Shown here: positions 51,362 to 59,340 of the stretch, piece by piece
Layout: every line of letters begins with the position of its first letter
Position numbering within the stretch: the first letter of the stretch is position 1
Assembly: GCF_016907955.1 (NCBI RefSeq)
Contig: NZ_JAFBCX010000002.1
Coordinates: 124,001-188,000, forward strand
Length of the DNA: 64,000 nt
Source of the DNA: Lentzea nigeriaca
GTDB taxonomy: Bacteria > Actinomycetota > Actinomycetes > Mycobacteriales > Pseudonocardiaceae
Reading direction: 5' to 3'
Position numbers and translations under genes: made by a program
Notes under the pieces: generated by a model
What the model saw: the letters and a program-made list of their open reading frames with translations, nothing else
The model's database searches: none
What the model was told of the DNA's origin: nothing

Positions 51362-52464
51362 GCGCCCGTGGGCAGCGCACTGAGCTGCGCGGCGAGGACC
51401 GTGTCGAAGTCCTTGCTGATCGCAGCCTGGTCCTTGCCCGCGACCTGCACGCGCACGATCGTGTTCTTGTGAACGTAGTGGGCGCGCACAGAGCCCTTCT
51501 TGTCGCCGGCGACGTCGACCTGGTGCGTCGACACGCTGGCGGGGGAAACACCGGAGTACGGCTTCATGCCGAACTTGACCTGCAGGGCGGTGAGCGCCTC
51601 GACAGCGGTGGCCGCCGCGGCGGCGTCGCTCGCCTGCGCGGTGATGACCTGCACGACGTCACCGTTCGGCAGCTTCGACACGCCCACGCGGACCTTCGTG
51701 GCACCGGCCGTGGTGTACGCGGCGTTCTCCTCGTCGGTGAGGAGCTTCTGCGCGACGACGTCGTCGAACGTCTTGATGCCGGACTGGTCCTCCTGGGTGC
51801 CGGGCAGATCGGCGATCTCCAGGTCGTCCTTCGGCTTGGGCTTGCTCGTCGGCGTCTGCGAGGTGGTCTGCGCACTCGTCTCGCCGCCACCACCGCTGCT
51901 CGGTCTGCTCGTGAACCACCAGATGCCACCGCCGATCAGCGCCAGCACGAGGATCACGCCGATGATGGCGAAGATCTTGCCCTTGCCGCTGCGCTCGCCG
52001 GCGTCGTCGAACGCCTCGGGCCCCTGGGCGATCCAGCCGGGCGACGGCTCGCCCACCGGACCGAAGCCACCGTCGCCCGTGGTCCACGGCGGCGGAGCGG
52101 AAATCGGCTGCTGGGACTGCCAGCCACCCTGCTGCGGGTTCGGCCCGGTGACCGGCCGGACGAACTGCGTGCGGTCGGCGTCACCCTTCTGCTGGGTGTT
52201 CACGACCTGCGTCGCGTCCGGCGCAGGAGCCTGACCGGTGCCGACGACCTGGGTCGCGTCCGGGTTCGGCGGCTGCTGCCCCTGCTGCGGAGGGGTCGCC
52301 TGCCAGCGGAACGGCGGCGCGAAGGGGCCTTGCTGCTGCTGAGGCGCAGGAGCCGACGCGGAACCGGCCAGCACCTCGTCCCGGCGGCGGCGGTAGTCGT
52401 CCGCAGAGATCCGACCCGAGGCCAGCTCCAGGTCAAGCTTCTGCAGCTCTTCTTGCCAGGTCAC
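51358..52464 (-). CDS. Membrane protein with N-terminal TQ-motif repeats
   Basis: GTG at 52464 with ggaagg upstream; 368 residues. It starts with a SHOCT-like helix (WQEELQKLDLELASGRISADDY). A Gln/Pro-rich cytoplasmic region follows, carrying DATQVV, DATQVV and DRTQFV with threonines spaced exactly 14 residues (71, 85, 99). After a membrane helix (about 165-187) comes an extracellular domain with LEIADLPGTQED and Ala-rich helices. The TQ motifs look like kinase/FHA phosphothreonine sites. Operon with the glycosyltransferases. Confidence 0.82.
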   Translation of the reverse strand: MTWQEELQKLDLELASGRISADDYRRRRDEVLAGSASAPAPQQQQGPFAPPFRWQATPPQQGQQPPNPDATQVVGTGQAPAPDATQVVNTQQKGDADRTQFVRPVTGPNPQQGGWQSQQPISAPPPWTTGDGGFGPVGEPSPGWIAQGPEAFDDAGERSGKGKIFAIIGVILVLALIGGGIWWFTSRPSSGGGGETSAQTTSQTPTSKPKPKDDLEIADLPGTQEDQSGIKTFDDVVAQKLLTDEENAAYTTAGATKVRVGVSKLPNGDVVQVITAQASDAAAAATAVEALTALQVKFGMKPYSGVSPASVSTHQVDVAGDKKGSVRAHYVHKNTIVRVQVAGKDQAAISKDFDTVLAAQLSALPTGA

Positions 52465-52589
52465 GCCTGGCACCCCCCTTCCAGATAACCGTCAGACCGC
52501 AACATTGTGCCGAAGCTGACTGTTTGACATCGCGCCGACCTGGCAAGTTGTGACCGCCTTGTGGCACACGACACCCTTAGATTGGAGCA

Positions 52590-52790
52590 ATGGCGTTATT
52601 CGGTCGCGGCAACAAGACGAAGCTGATTGCCCCGCATGACGCGTTGCCAGGGCGTTCGACGCCGCAGACGGTACCCCCGTTCCACGCCGTGCTCACCGAC
52701 CGCCCCAACCCGGACCAAGTCCTTTCACGCGCGAAGTACAGTCACCTGAGTGCCCGATCGGCTTGGGCATTTCGGGGGATGACCGGCTGA
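52590..52790 (+). pseudogene. msrA: 5' fragment of msrA (peptide methionine sulfoxide reductase)
   Basis: The frame begins MALFGRGNKTKLIAPHDALP, then GRSTPQTVPPFHAVL, the conserved N-terminus of actinobacterial MsrA. After about residue 42 similarity ends, before the catalytic GCFWG segment. The remaining 24 residues are unrelated and the frame stops at 52790. The gene is therefore truncated at about 52715, where new sequence leading to the membrane protein gene begins. Confidence 0.7.
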
Positions 52791-52810
52791 ACGCACAGAA
52801 GGGCCAGCTC

Positions 52811-54547
52811 GTGGGGGCGATTTCGGCACCGGACGCGGTTTCCGGTCCGACGGAGGACACGCAGCGAGCCCGCTGGATCCGGCTGGCCGGCAGAGCGGGA
52901 CGGCTGTTCCGCTCCGAGGGCGCTGTCGCGTTCTACTTCGGCCTGCTGATCTCGCTGGTCTTCAACTTCCGGATCGTGCTGAACCCCAGGTCGCTGATCA
53001 CCGGCGGTCTGGGCGACCCGCTCCTGCAGACGTGGGAACTGGCCTGGCTGCACCACTTCGCGACCGAGGGCGGCGACCTCTGGACCGCGAACCAGTTCTA
53101 CCCGGCGGTCGACAACTTCGCCTTCACCGACTCGTTGCTCGGTTATCTGCCGCTGAGCCTTTTCGGGGACGGTCAGTACGCGGCGGTCTTCCGGTACAAC
53201 GTCGCCTTCGTGCTGGCCTTCGCGCTGGCGTTCACCGGGTGTTACCTGCTGGCCAAGCAGCTCGGCAGCAGCTGGCAGGGTGCGGCGCTGGCCGGTGTGG
53301 TCTTCGCGTGGGCGCCGTGGCGGCTCGCTCACCTGCACCACCTCAACGTGGTGTCGACCGGTGGGATCGCTCTCGCGCTGTGGGCGCTCGCCCGCGGGCA
53401 CGGGTACTCGTTTCGCGGGCGGAGCGAGGCCAGGCCGGGGTGGATCTTCGCCGGGTGGTTGATCGCCGCCTGGCAGGTGTCGATCGGGTTCGCGATCGGG
53501 CTGCCGTTCGTCTACCTGATGGGCGTGGTCGGGCTGGTGATCGCGGCCACCGCCTGGCGCCGCGGGCTCCGGGTGGTGATCGCGAACACGTACGGTGCCG
53601 CGGCGTTCCTCCTGGTGACCTGGTTCCTGATCGTGCCGTACATGCGCGTGCTCGACACGTACGGCTTCAAGCGCACCTGGCAGGAGATCCAGCGGTTCTC
53701 GCCGCCGGTCAACGGGTTGTGGACCACCCCGTACGAGACGTGGCTGTGGGTCGAGACGATCTTCAACGACCACAGTGCGATCCCCGAACCGGGCATCGGC
53801 GAGAAGCTGTTGTTCCCCGGTCTGGTCGTGGTGCTGCTCGCCGCGATCGGCCTGTTCGTCAGCGCGTGGCGGGTTCGGGTGCGGGTCCTGCTGGCGTCCG
53901 TGGTCGTCGGTTCGGTCCTGCTGGCGCTCGGGGTGAACTTCCTCGACGGTGCCGTCTACCAGTTCCTGTGGGACCACCTGCCCGGCTGGAACGCCATGCG
54001 CACGCCCGGTCGGTTGATGCTCTGGGCGATTCTGCCGCTCGCGCTGCTCGCGGCTGGTGCGGTGACCGAGTTCGGCAGGCTGCTGGTCGACCGCACGCAG
54101 GTCGCGTTGCAGCTCATCGCGATCTACCTGCTGGTGCCCGCGCTGGCGGCTCTGCTGGAGGGCATTCCGCGGTGGCCGCACGTCGAGAACCCCGGCATCC
54201 CGCCGGACGTGCGGCGGGTCTTCGCCGAGACACGTGAGCCGCTGCTGATCCTGCCGATCGACGAGACCAGCGAGTTCACCTACCTGCTCTGGTCCACCGA
54301 GGGCTTCCCGAAGCTCGCGAACGGCAACTCCGGCAACTTCCCGCCGCAGTACCAGGAGATCTCCGAGGCCACCAAGAACTTCCCCGACCAGCGCAGCGTC
54401 GACGTGCTGAAGCACTACGGCATCAGGAAAGTCGTCGTGATCAAGTCGCGGCCGTTCGGTGTCGACTTCGCGGCACGGCCCGTCGACGGGCTGCCGGTCG
54501 ACCGGGTCGAGTCGGGCGACATCGTGGAGTTCACGATCACCGGCTGA
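52811..54547 (+). CDS. Polytopic GT-C-like membrane protein
   Basis: GTG at 52811 preceded by gaaggg; a TTG at 52763 is an alternative. 578 residues with about 11 membrane helices and a C-terminal soluble domain (about 475-578). GGLGDPLLQTWELAWLHHF places acidic residues in the first outer loop, as in GT-C glycosyltransferases; WNAMRTPGRLMLWA is shared with YfhO/GT-C-like proteins. It probably uses a lipid-linked sugar in surface glycan assembly. It lies at the broken end of msrA. Confidence 0.82.
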   Translation: MGAISAPDAVSGPTEDTQRARWIRLAGRAGRLFRSEGAVAFYFGLLISLVFNFRIVLNPRSLITGGLGDPLLQTWELAWLHHFATEGGDLWTANQFYPAVDNFAFTDSLLGYLPLSLFGDGQYAAVFRYNVAFVLAFALAFTGCYLLAKQLGSSWQGAALAGVVFAWAPWRLAHLHHLNVVSTGGIALALWALARGHGYSFRGRSEARPGWIFAGWLIAAWQVSIGFAIGLPFVYLMGVVGLVIAATAWRRGLRVVIANTYGAAAFLLVTWFLIVPYMRVLDTYGFKRTWQEIQRFSPPVNGLWTTPYETWLWVETIFNDHSAIPEPGIGEKLLFPGLVVVLLAAIGLFVSAWRVRVRVLLASVVVGSVLLALGVNFLDGAVYQFLWDHLPGWNAMRTPGRLMLWAILPLALLAAGAVTEFGRLLVDRTQVALQLIAIYLLVPALAALLEGIPRWPHVENPGIPPDVRRVFAETREPLLILPIDETSEFTYLLWSTEGFPKLANGNSGNFPPQYQEISEATKNFPDQRSVDVLKHYGIRKVVVIKSRPFGVDFAARPVDGLPVDRVESGDIVEFTITG

Positions 54548-54550
54548 ACC

Positions 54551-54928
54551 TCAGCAGAGGAGGATTCCGCACCGCGTGGTGGTGGTCGTGGTGGGCGGCC
54601 GCGGTTGTGTGGTCGTCGTGGTGGGCCGCGGCGCCTGAGTCGTTGTCGTCGTGACGACAGTCGTCGTGGTGGTGGTCGTAGTCGTTGTCTTGGAAGAAGA
54701 AGACGGCGCGGACGACGACGGGGTGGACGACACTGTCAGTGACGGAACTTCGGTGGGCGTGGGCATCAACGAAGGCGTGTTGATGAGCGAGACGCGGGCC
54801 GGTTTGTCGTCGCCGGGGTGTGTCGGATCGCCCGATGCGAGCGATCCGACATGCGGCGCGAGCACGTAAAACGCAGCGACGGCAGCACCGAGGAGCGCCC
54901 CGGTTGCGAGCCGACCGGGCCCACTCAT
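54551..54928 (-). CDS. Secreted Thr-rich protein with C-terminal Cys pair
   Basis: ATG at 54928; 125 residues. A hydrophobic N-terminal segment (about 6-26) could be a signal or anchor. The rest is low complexity: Ser/Pro/Thr, then long threonine runs interrupted by PRP, ending RCGILLC. Mucin-like Thr tracts are often O-mannosylated in actinobacteria. The two cysteines in the last seven residues may form a disulfide. No family was recognised. It lies directly against the stop of the GT-C-like gene. Confidence 0.7.
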   Translation of the reverse strand: MSGPGRLATGALLGAAVAAFYVLAPHVGSLASGDPTHPGDDKPARVSLINTPSLMPTPTEVPSLTVSSTPSSSAPSSSSKTTTTTTTTTTVVTTTTTQAPRPTTTTTQPRPPTTTTTTRCGILLC

Positions 54929-54999
54929 CGCCGCCAACACCCGGATTGCCTATCTCGTTCACTCGATCGGGTCAAGCAGAACGATTGTTTTCTACTCAA

Positions 55000-55356
55000 C
55001 TAAACCCTGGTGACGGTCACGCCGACCACGCCCTGTGACAACGGTGCGATGGCCTTGAAGGCCCTCGGGGTCAGGTCCACGCAGCGGCCGGAGACGTACG
55101 GGCCGCGGTCGTTGATCCGTACGGTCACGGTCTTGTTGTTGGAGCGGTTCTTCACCTTCACCTTGGTGCCGAACGGCAGCGTCTTGTGCGCGGCGGTGAG
55201 CTTGTTGGGGTCGAAGCGCTCACCGCTGGCGGTGGTGCCGCCACCGTCGTAGTAGGAGGCCTTGCACGTCTCGGCAGAAGCCACGGGGGAGAAGAACACT
55301 GCGGTGGCGGCGAGAGAGGCCAGCGTGAGGCCGGCTGCCGCGAGAGTCTTTGCCAT
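55000..55356 (-). CDS. Secreted RlpA-like double-psi beta-barrel protein
   Basis: A 118-residue protein. The signal peptide (about 1-28) ends ASAE. The RlpA/DPBB domain has ASYYDGGGTTASGERFDP, LTAAHKTLPFGTKVKV, VRINDRGPYVSGRCVDLTPRAF in consecutive parts and the catalytic-type Asp. In RlpA proteins this fold binds or cleaves glycan strands. It is a minimal single-domain version, without SPOR. Likely a cell-wall or spore-associated protein. Confidence 0.92.
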   Translation of the reverse strand: MAKTLAAAGLTLASLAATAVFFSPVASAETCKASYYDGGGTTASGERFDPNKLTAAHKTLPFGTKVKVKNRSNNKTVTVRINDRGPYVSGRCVDLTPRAFKAIAPLSQGVVGVTVTRV

Positions 55357-55401
55357 GGCACCAGCAACTCACCCGGCGGCAAAGAGACGCCTAACGCGCG
55401 C

Positions 55402-55794
55402 CTAACCGGGAAACTGCTCGGCCGCGGACACCAGCAGCTGCCAGTCGCCCTCCGGCAACGTGCGCAGGCGGTCGAGCAGGATCGTCATCCTGGTCAGCAA
55501 CTCCGGGTGATCGGTCCAGAACGAGTGATCCACTCTCAGTAGAGCGGCGAGAAGATCGCCGGGGTACAGCGCGAACGACCGCAGCGGCTCCGACTCGACG
55601 TGTTCGAGCGCCAGCAGCGCGGTCACGTCCAAGCCCACCTGGTGCGTCACCAGCAGGTGCAGCGACGTGGGCGTCAGCTCGCGCACCGGCAGGTCGCGCA
55701 ACGCACACAGGTCCCGGTACAGCTGCGTCGACGACGAGTCAGGTCTCAACCAGTCGTCGTCGCTCAGGTGCGCGAGCGTTCTGTCGCGGTCCAC
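55402..55794 (-). CDS. CDI-immunity-like protein (CdiI_3 type)
   Basis: GTG at 55794; 130 residues. LRDLPVRELTPTSLHLLVTH, QVGLDVTALLALEHVESEPL and YPGDLLAALLRVDHSFW match the pattern of proteins annotated as contact-dependent growth inhibition immunity proteins. No CdiA/polymorphic toxin gene is nearby, so it is an orphan immunity gene or a housekeeping member of the family. No signal peptide. Confidence 0.7.
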   Translation of the reverse strand: MDRDRTLAHLSDDDWLRPDSSSTQLYRDLCALRDLPVRELTPTSLHLLVTHQVGLDVTALLALEHVESEPLRSFALYPGDLLAALLRVDHSFWTDHPELLTRMTILLDRLRTLPEGDWQLLVSAAEQFPG

Positions 55795-55823
55795 GCACCC
55801 AATGGTCCCTGCCGGGGGAAGAC

Positions 55824-56453
55824 CTAGCGTGCCGACTGAGGCAACGGTTCGGCATTGGGAGACTGCCAGCCGACGCGGACGAGCACCTCGCCCTCGTGCA
55901 GCAGCGCCTGCGACGCGAGACCCCACACGGTCGACGCCAGCAGCACCGCGCTGACTGCCTCGCCCATCCGCAGCCAGTCGTGGCCGATCAGCCGGAGCAG
56001 CACCCCGTTGCGCCGCGCAACCAGCTCCAGGTCGCAGTTCTCCGCGCGAACCGCGTGCAGCAGCCACGTCAGCGCCGAGTCCGGCACCTCGTCGGGCAGG
56101 TACGGCCGCGGATCCGCCCGGCGCAGTGAGATCGCCGCCGCCGGGGCCACCTCGCACGAGAACGGGTCGAGCTCCCAGCGCGGGTGCACCGACGCGATCT
56201 GGCCGTCGGGACCCGCGGACCGCAGCACGTGGCAGTTCCAGCCCATCGCTGAAAGAGCGATGCGCACGTGGTGCAGAACAGCGCCACACGCGAGCAACGC
56301 CGTCTGGTCGTCGCGTGTCGTCAGGAGTTCCAGGCACTCGTTGCCTTTGCGCCATCGCCACGGCGGAATGATGTCGAACGACGGTGCCCGCGCCGCGAGC
56401 TTCAGCGTTTCCTCGATCGTGTTGGCGTCGGGCGTGCGCACGCTGGTTCTCAT
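55824..56453 (-). CDS. Short Acg-type nitroreductase-fold protein
   Basis: ATG at 56453; 209 residues. NTIEETLKLAARAPSFDIIPPWRW is the N-terminal signature of Acg/Rv2032-like proteins, with DDQTALLACGAVLHHVRIAL and RRADPRPYLPDEVPD following. It is about two-thirds of the usual ~330-residue length. Acg proteins sequester FMN in dormancy-related redox control. The end SQALLHEGEVLVRVGWQSP is typical, so the shortening is internal rather than terminal. Confidence 0.82.
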   Translation of the reverse strand: MRTSVRTPDANTIEETLKLAARAPSFDIIPPWRWRKGNECLELLTTRDDQTALLACGAVLHHVRIALSAMGWNCHVLRSAGPDGQIASVHPRWELDPFSCEVAPAAAISLRRADPRPYLPDEVPDSALTWLLHAVRAENCDLELVARRNGVLLRLIGHDWLRMGEAVSAVLLASTVWGLASQALLHEGEVLVRVGWQSPNAEPLPQSAR

Positions 56454-56493
56454 GCGAAGCAGCGTCCTCGCTCGCGGCTGCACCGCGCCTGCG

Positions 56494-59283
56494 TCACGAC
56501 TGCGCCGCCGCGACCACCTGTGCGACGGTCATCGCCGACCCACGTGCGAACTCGGCGGCGTACGCCTCGTCACCCAACGCCTGCAGGCACAGCGCGACGC
56601 ACTGGTCGTGTGAGGCCGCGAAGTTCGCCGACCCGAACAGCGGCAAGCCGACCGACTGCCACACCCGGTCCGCCCCGCCGAGCAGCAACGCGGCGTGCGC
56701 GGCGGAGCCCGTGACCACCGAGATCAGCGCCAGCAGCTCCACCGACACCGCGATGCCCAGCAGGTCGTCGAACTTCTCCTTGATACGCAACGAAGAAGTG
56801 GCCAGCTCACGGGCCTCGGCGACCTCACCGCGTCCCATCGCGACGAACGCCAGCACGTACAACGCGTACGCGCGCGCCCAGAGCTCGCCGTTCTCCTCAC
56901 ACACGGACCGCGCCTCGGTGCACAGGGCAGCAGCCCGGTCGAGCTCCCCGCCGAAGGCCACGGTGATGGCCAACGCGACCCGTGCCATGATCACGTTGCT
57001 GTCCAGGTGGCCCAGCTCCGAGTGCCGCCGGTCGGCCTCCGCCAGCAACGAGGCGCCCGTCAGCAGATCGTCGTCGAACACCGCCGCCGCGCCCTGCACG
57101 TAGGTCGCGTAGACGTCGGCATCCTCGTCGTCCAGCAGCGAGGCCTCCGCGCGGCACGACTCCAGCAGCGCGGGCACCGCGGATGTGTTGCCCTGCAACG
57201 TCGCCACGTAGCCCGTGACCCACAACGCCTTGCAGCGCGCCCGCGACGGCTCGGTCTCGAGCGACAGCGCCCAGTTCAGCCAGTGCCGTCCCTCGGCGAA
57301 CCGCCCGCAGCCGACCCAGTAGAACCACAGCGTCGCCGCCAGCCGCAGACCCGCGTCCGCCTCGCCCGGCGTTGTCAGCGAGTACTCCAGCGCCGCGCGG
57401 ATGTTGCCGCTCTCGGTGGTCATCGAGCTGACGGTCGCGGCCTGCCGCGGTGTGAACCAGGCCCGCTCGCCCTGTTCGGCGATGCCCGCGTACCAGTTGC
57501 GATGTCTCAGGCGCAGCCGTGACTCCTCATCGCTCGCACGCAACCGAGTCTGCCCGTACTGGCGCATGGTCTCCAGCAACCGATAGCGCGCCACGCCCGC
57601 GTGTTCTTCGCGCTGCAGCACGGACTTGTCGACCAGGCCGTCCACCGCGTCGAACATGTAGTCCGCGGTCAGCGTGTCGTCGGAGCACACCGCCTCGGCC
57701 GCAGCGAGGTCGAAGCTGCCCGCGAAGACCGACGCCCGCGCCCACAGCAGCTGTTCGCGTGGGGAGCACAGGTCGAAGCTCCAGTCCATGGTCGCGAGCA
57801 GGGTTTGGTGCTGCGGCAACACCGTTCGCCCGTCGTCGGTCAGGACCTTGAACCGGTCGTCGAGCCGTTCCAGCAGCTGTGCCGGCGTCAGGGCGCGCAC
57901 CCGCAGAGCCGCCATCTCGATCGCCAGCGGGATGCCGTCCAGCCGCCGGCACAGGTCCGTTACGGCCTGCTCGTTCGCGTCCGTGATGACGAACGTGCCG
58001 GGCACCGCCGCGTTGGCCCGCTGTGCGAACAAGGTCGCCGCCGGGTACGGCACGGACAACGGCGCTACGGACATCACCTGCTCGCCGTAGACCCGTAGCG
58101 CGCGCCGGGACGTGGCGATGACACGGAGCTTTGGCGCGACCCGCAGCAGCGTGTCGACCAACACCGCGCAGTGGTCCACGACGTGCTCGCAGTTGTCCAG
58201 CACCAGCAACGCGTCCCGGTCGGCGAGGAAGTCGGTGAGCACGCTCAGCTGCCCGCGCCCGGTCTGGTCGACCACGCCCAGCGCCTCGGCCACCGTGTGC
58301 GGCACCAGCGCACTGTCGCGCAACGCCGCCAGCTCCACCAGCCACACCCCGTCCGGCGGCTGTTCGCCCCGTGCCACGTGCACCGCGAGCCGGGTCTTGC
58401 CGACGCCTCCGACGCCGACCAGCGTCACCAACCGATGCTGCCTGATGAGATCCGTGACGTCCTCGGTTTCCGGGCGGTCCACGAAGCTCGACCGGTCGGC
58501 CGGGAGGTTGCCGCGCATCACCACCGGAACGCGTTCGGGCAGGTCGAGGCGTGGATCTCCGGTCAGCACCGCCTGTTCGAGGTCGCGCAGCCGGGTGCCG
58601 GGCTCGATGCCGAGCTCGTCGACGAGCACACCGCGGGCCCGCTGGAACGCGGCCAGCGACTCAGCCTGCCGCCCGCAGCGGTAGAGCGCGATCATCAGCT
58701 GTTCCCACAGCCGTTCGCGGAACGGGTGCTGCTCGACCAGCGAGTTCACCAGCGGCGCCACGGCGGCGTGCTCCCCGAGAGCCAGCGACGCGTCCATCAG
58801 CTCCTCGGTCGCGTCCATCCGCAGCTCGGTGAGCCGCGCTGACTCCTGCCGTGTCCACTCACCCGGCCGGCAGTCCGCCAGCGGATCACCCGTCCACAAC
58901 GCGAGCGCCTCACGCAGCTGCCGTGCGGACTCCACAGGGTCGTTGCTCGCCCGTGCTGCTGCGACGAGCGACTCGAACCGTGCCACGTCGACGGTGTCGG
59001 CGGACGCGTTCAGCACATAACCCGGCTCTCGGGTCATGATCAGTTCACCGAGCCCGGCGTCCCGGATCTGGTTGCGCAGCCGTGCGAGGAGGCTGTGCAG
59101 CGTCTTGGTGGCGGTAGCGGGCACCTGGTCCGCCCAGAGCGCGTCCACGAGCGCGCTTCTCGGCACCGTCTCACCGGGCTTGACGGCGAGTCGGGCCACG
59201 AGGGTCCGCTGTCCCGCGCTGCCGAGCTGAACTGCTCCGTTCGGACCTGTGAGTTCGAGCGGTCCGAGCAGCCGGATGATCAC
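56494..59283 (-). CDS. SARP-family regulator with NB-ARC ATPase and TPR-like domains (AfsR/BTAD type)
   Basis: GTG at 59283; 929 residues. Residues about 1-95 are an OmpR-like winged helix (IRLLGPLEL...RLAVKPGETVPRSALVDALW). The BTAD domain (about 100-245) has LMIALYRCGRQAESLAAFQRAR. NB-ARC (about 265-560) has Walker A GVGGVGKTRLAVHVA and Walker B LLVLDNCEHV, and the remainder is helical repeats. Such regulators activate secondary-metabolism genes. It is divergent from the P450 with 57 bp between, so the P450 is the probable target. Confidence 0.95.
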   Translation of the reverse strand: MIIRLLGPLELTGPNGAVQLGSAGQRTLVARLAVKPGETVPRSALVDALWADQVPATATKTLHSLLARLRNQIRDAGLGELIMTREPGYVLNASADTVDVARFESLVAAARASNDPVESARQLREALALWTGDPLADCRPGEWTRQESARLTELRMDATEELMDASLALGEHAAVAPLVNSLVEQHPFRERLWEQLMIALYRCGRQAESLAAFQRARGVLVDELGIEPGTRLRDLEQAVLTGDPRLDLPERVPVVMRGNLPADRSSFVDRPETEDVTDLIRQHRLVTLVGVGGVGKTRLAVHVARGEQPPDGVWLVELAALRDSALVPHTVAEALGVVDQTGRGQLSVLTDFLADRDALLVLDNCEHVVDHCAVLVDTLLRVAPKLRVIATSRRALRVYGEQVMSVAPLSVPYPAATLFAQRANAAVPGTFVITDANEQAVTDLCRRLDGIPLAIEMAALRVRALTPAQLLERLDDRFKVLTDDGRTVLPQHQTLLATMDWSFDLCSPREQLLWARASVFAGSFDLAAAEAVCSDDTLTADYMFDAVDGLVDKSVLQREEHAGVARYRLLETMRQYGQTRLRASDEESRLRLRHRNWYAGIAEQGERAWFTPRQAATVSSMTTESGNIRAALEYSLTTPGEADAGLRLAATLWFYWVGCGRFAEGRHWLNWALSLETEPSRARCKALWVTGYVATLQGNTSAVPALLESCRAEASLLDDEDADVYATYVQGAAAVFDDDLLTGASLLAEADRRHSELGHLDSNVIMARVALAITVAFGGELDRAAALCTEARSVCEENGELWARAYALYVLAFVAMGRGEVAEARELATSSLRIKEKFDDLLGIAVSVELLALISVVTGSAAHAALLLGGADRVWQSVGLPLFGSANFAASHDQCVALCLQALGDEAYAAEFARGSAMTVAQVVAAAQS

Positions 59284-59340
59284 GTTATTCGTCCTGTCGT
59301 CAGCCCCCGACAAAGGCTGGAACCGCGCCAAGATATCGCA

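Noticed and set aside
59095-59340. Upstream extension restoring the P450 N-terminus
   Set aside because: The in-frame sequence is antisense to the SARP gene start and contains no P450-like segment, so the short form is taken as real.
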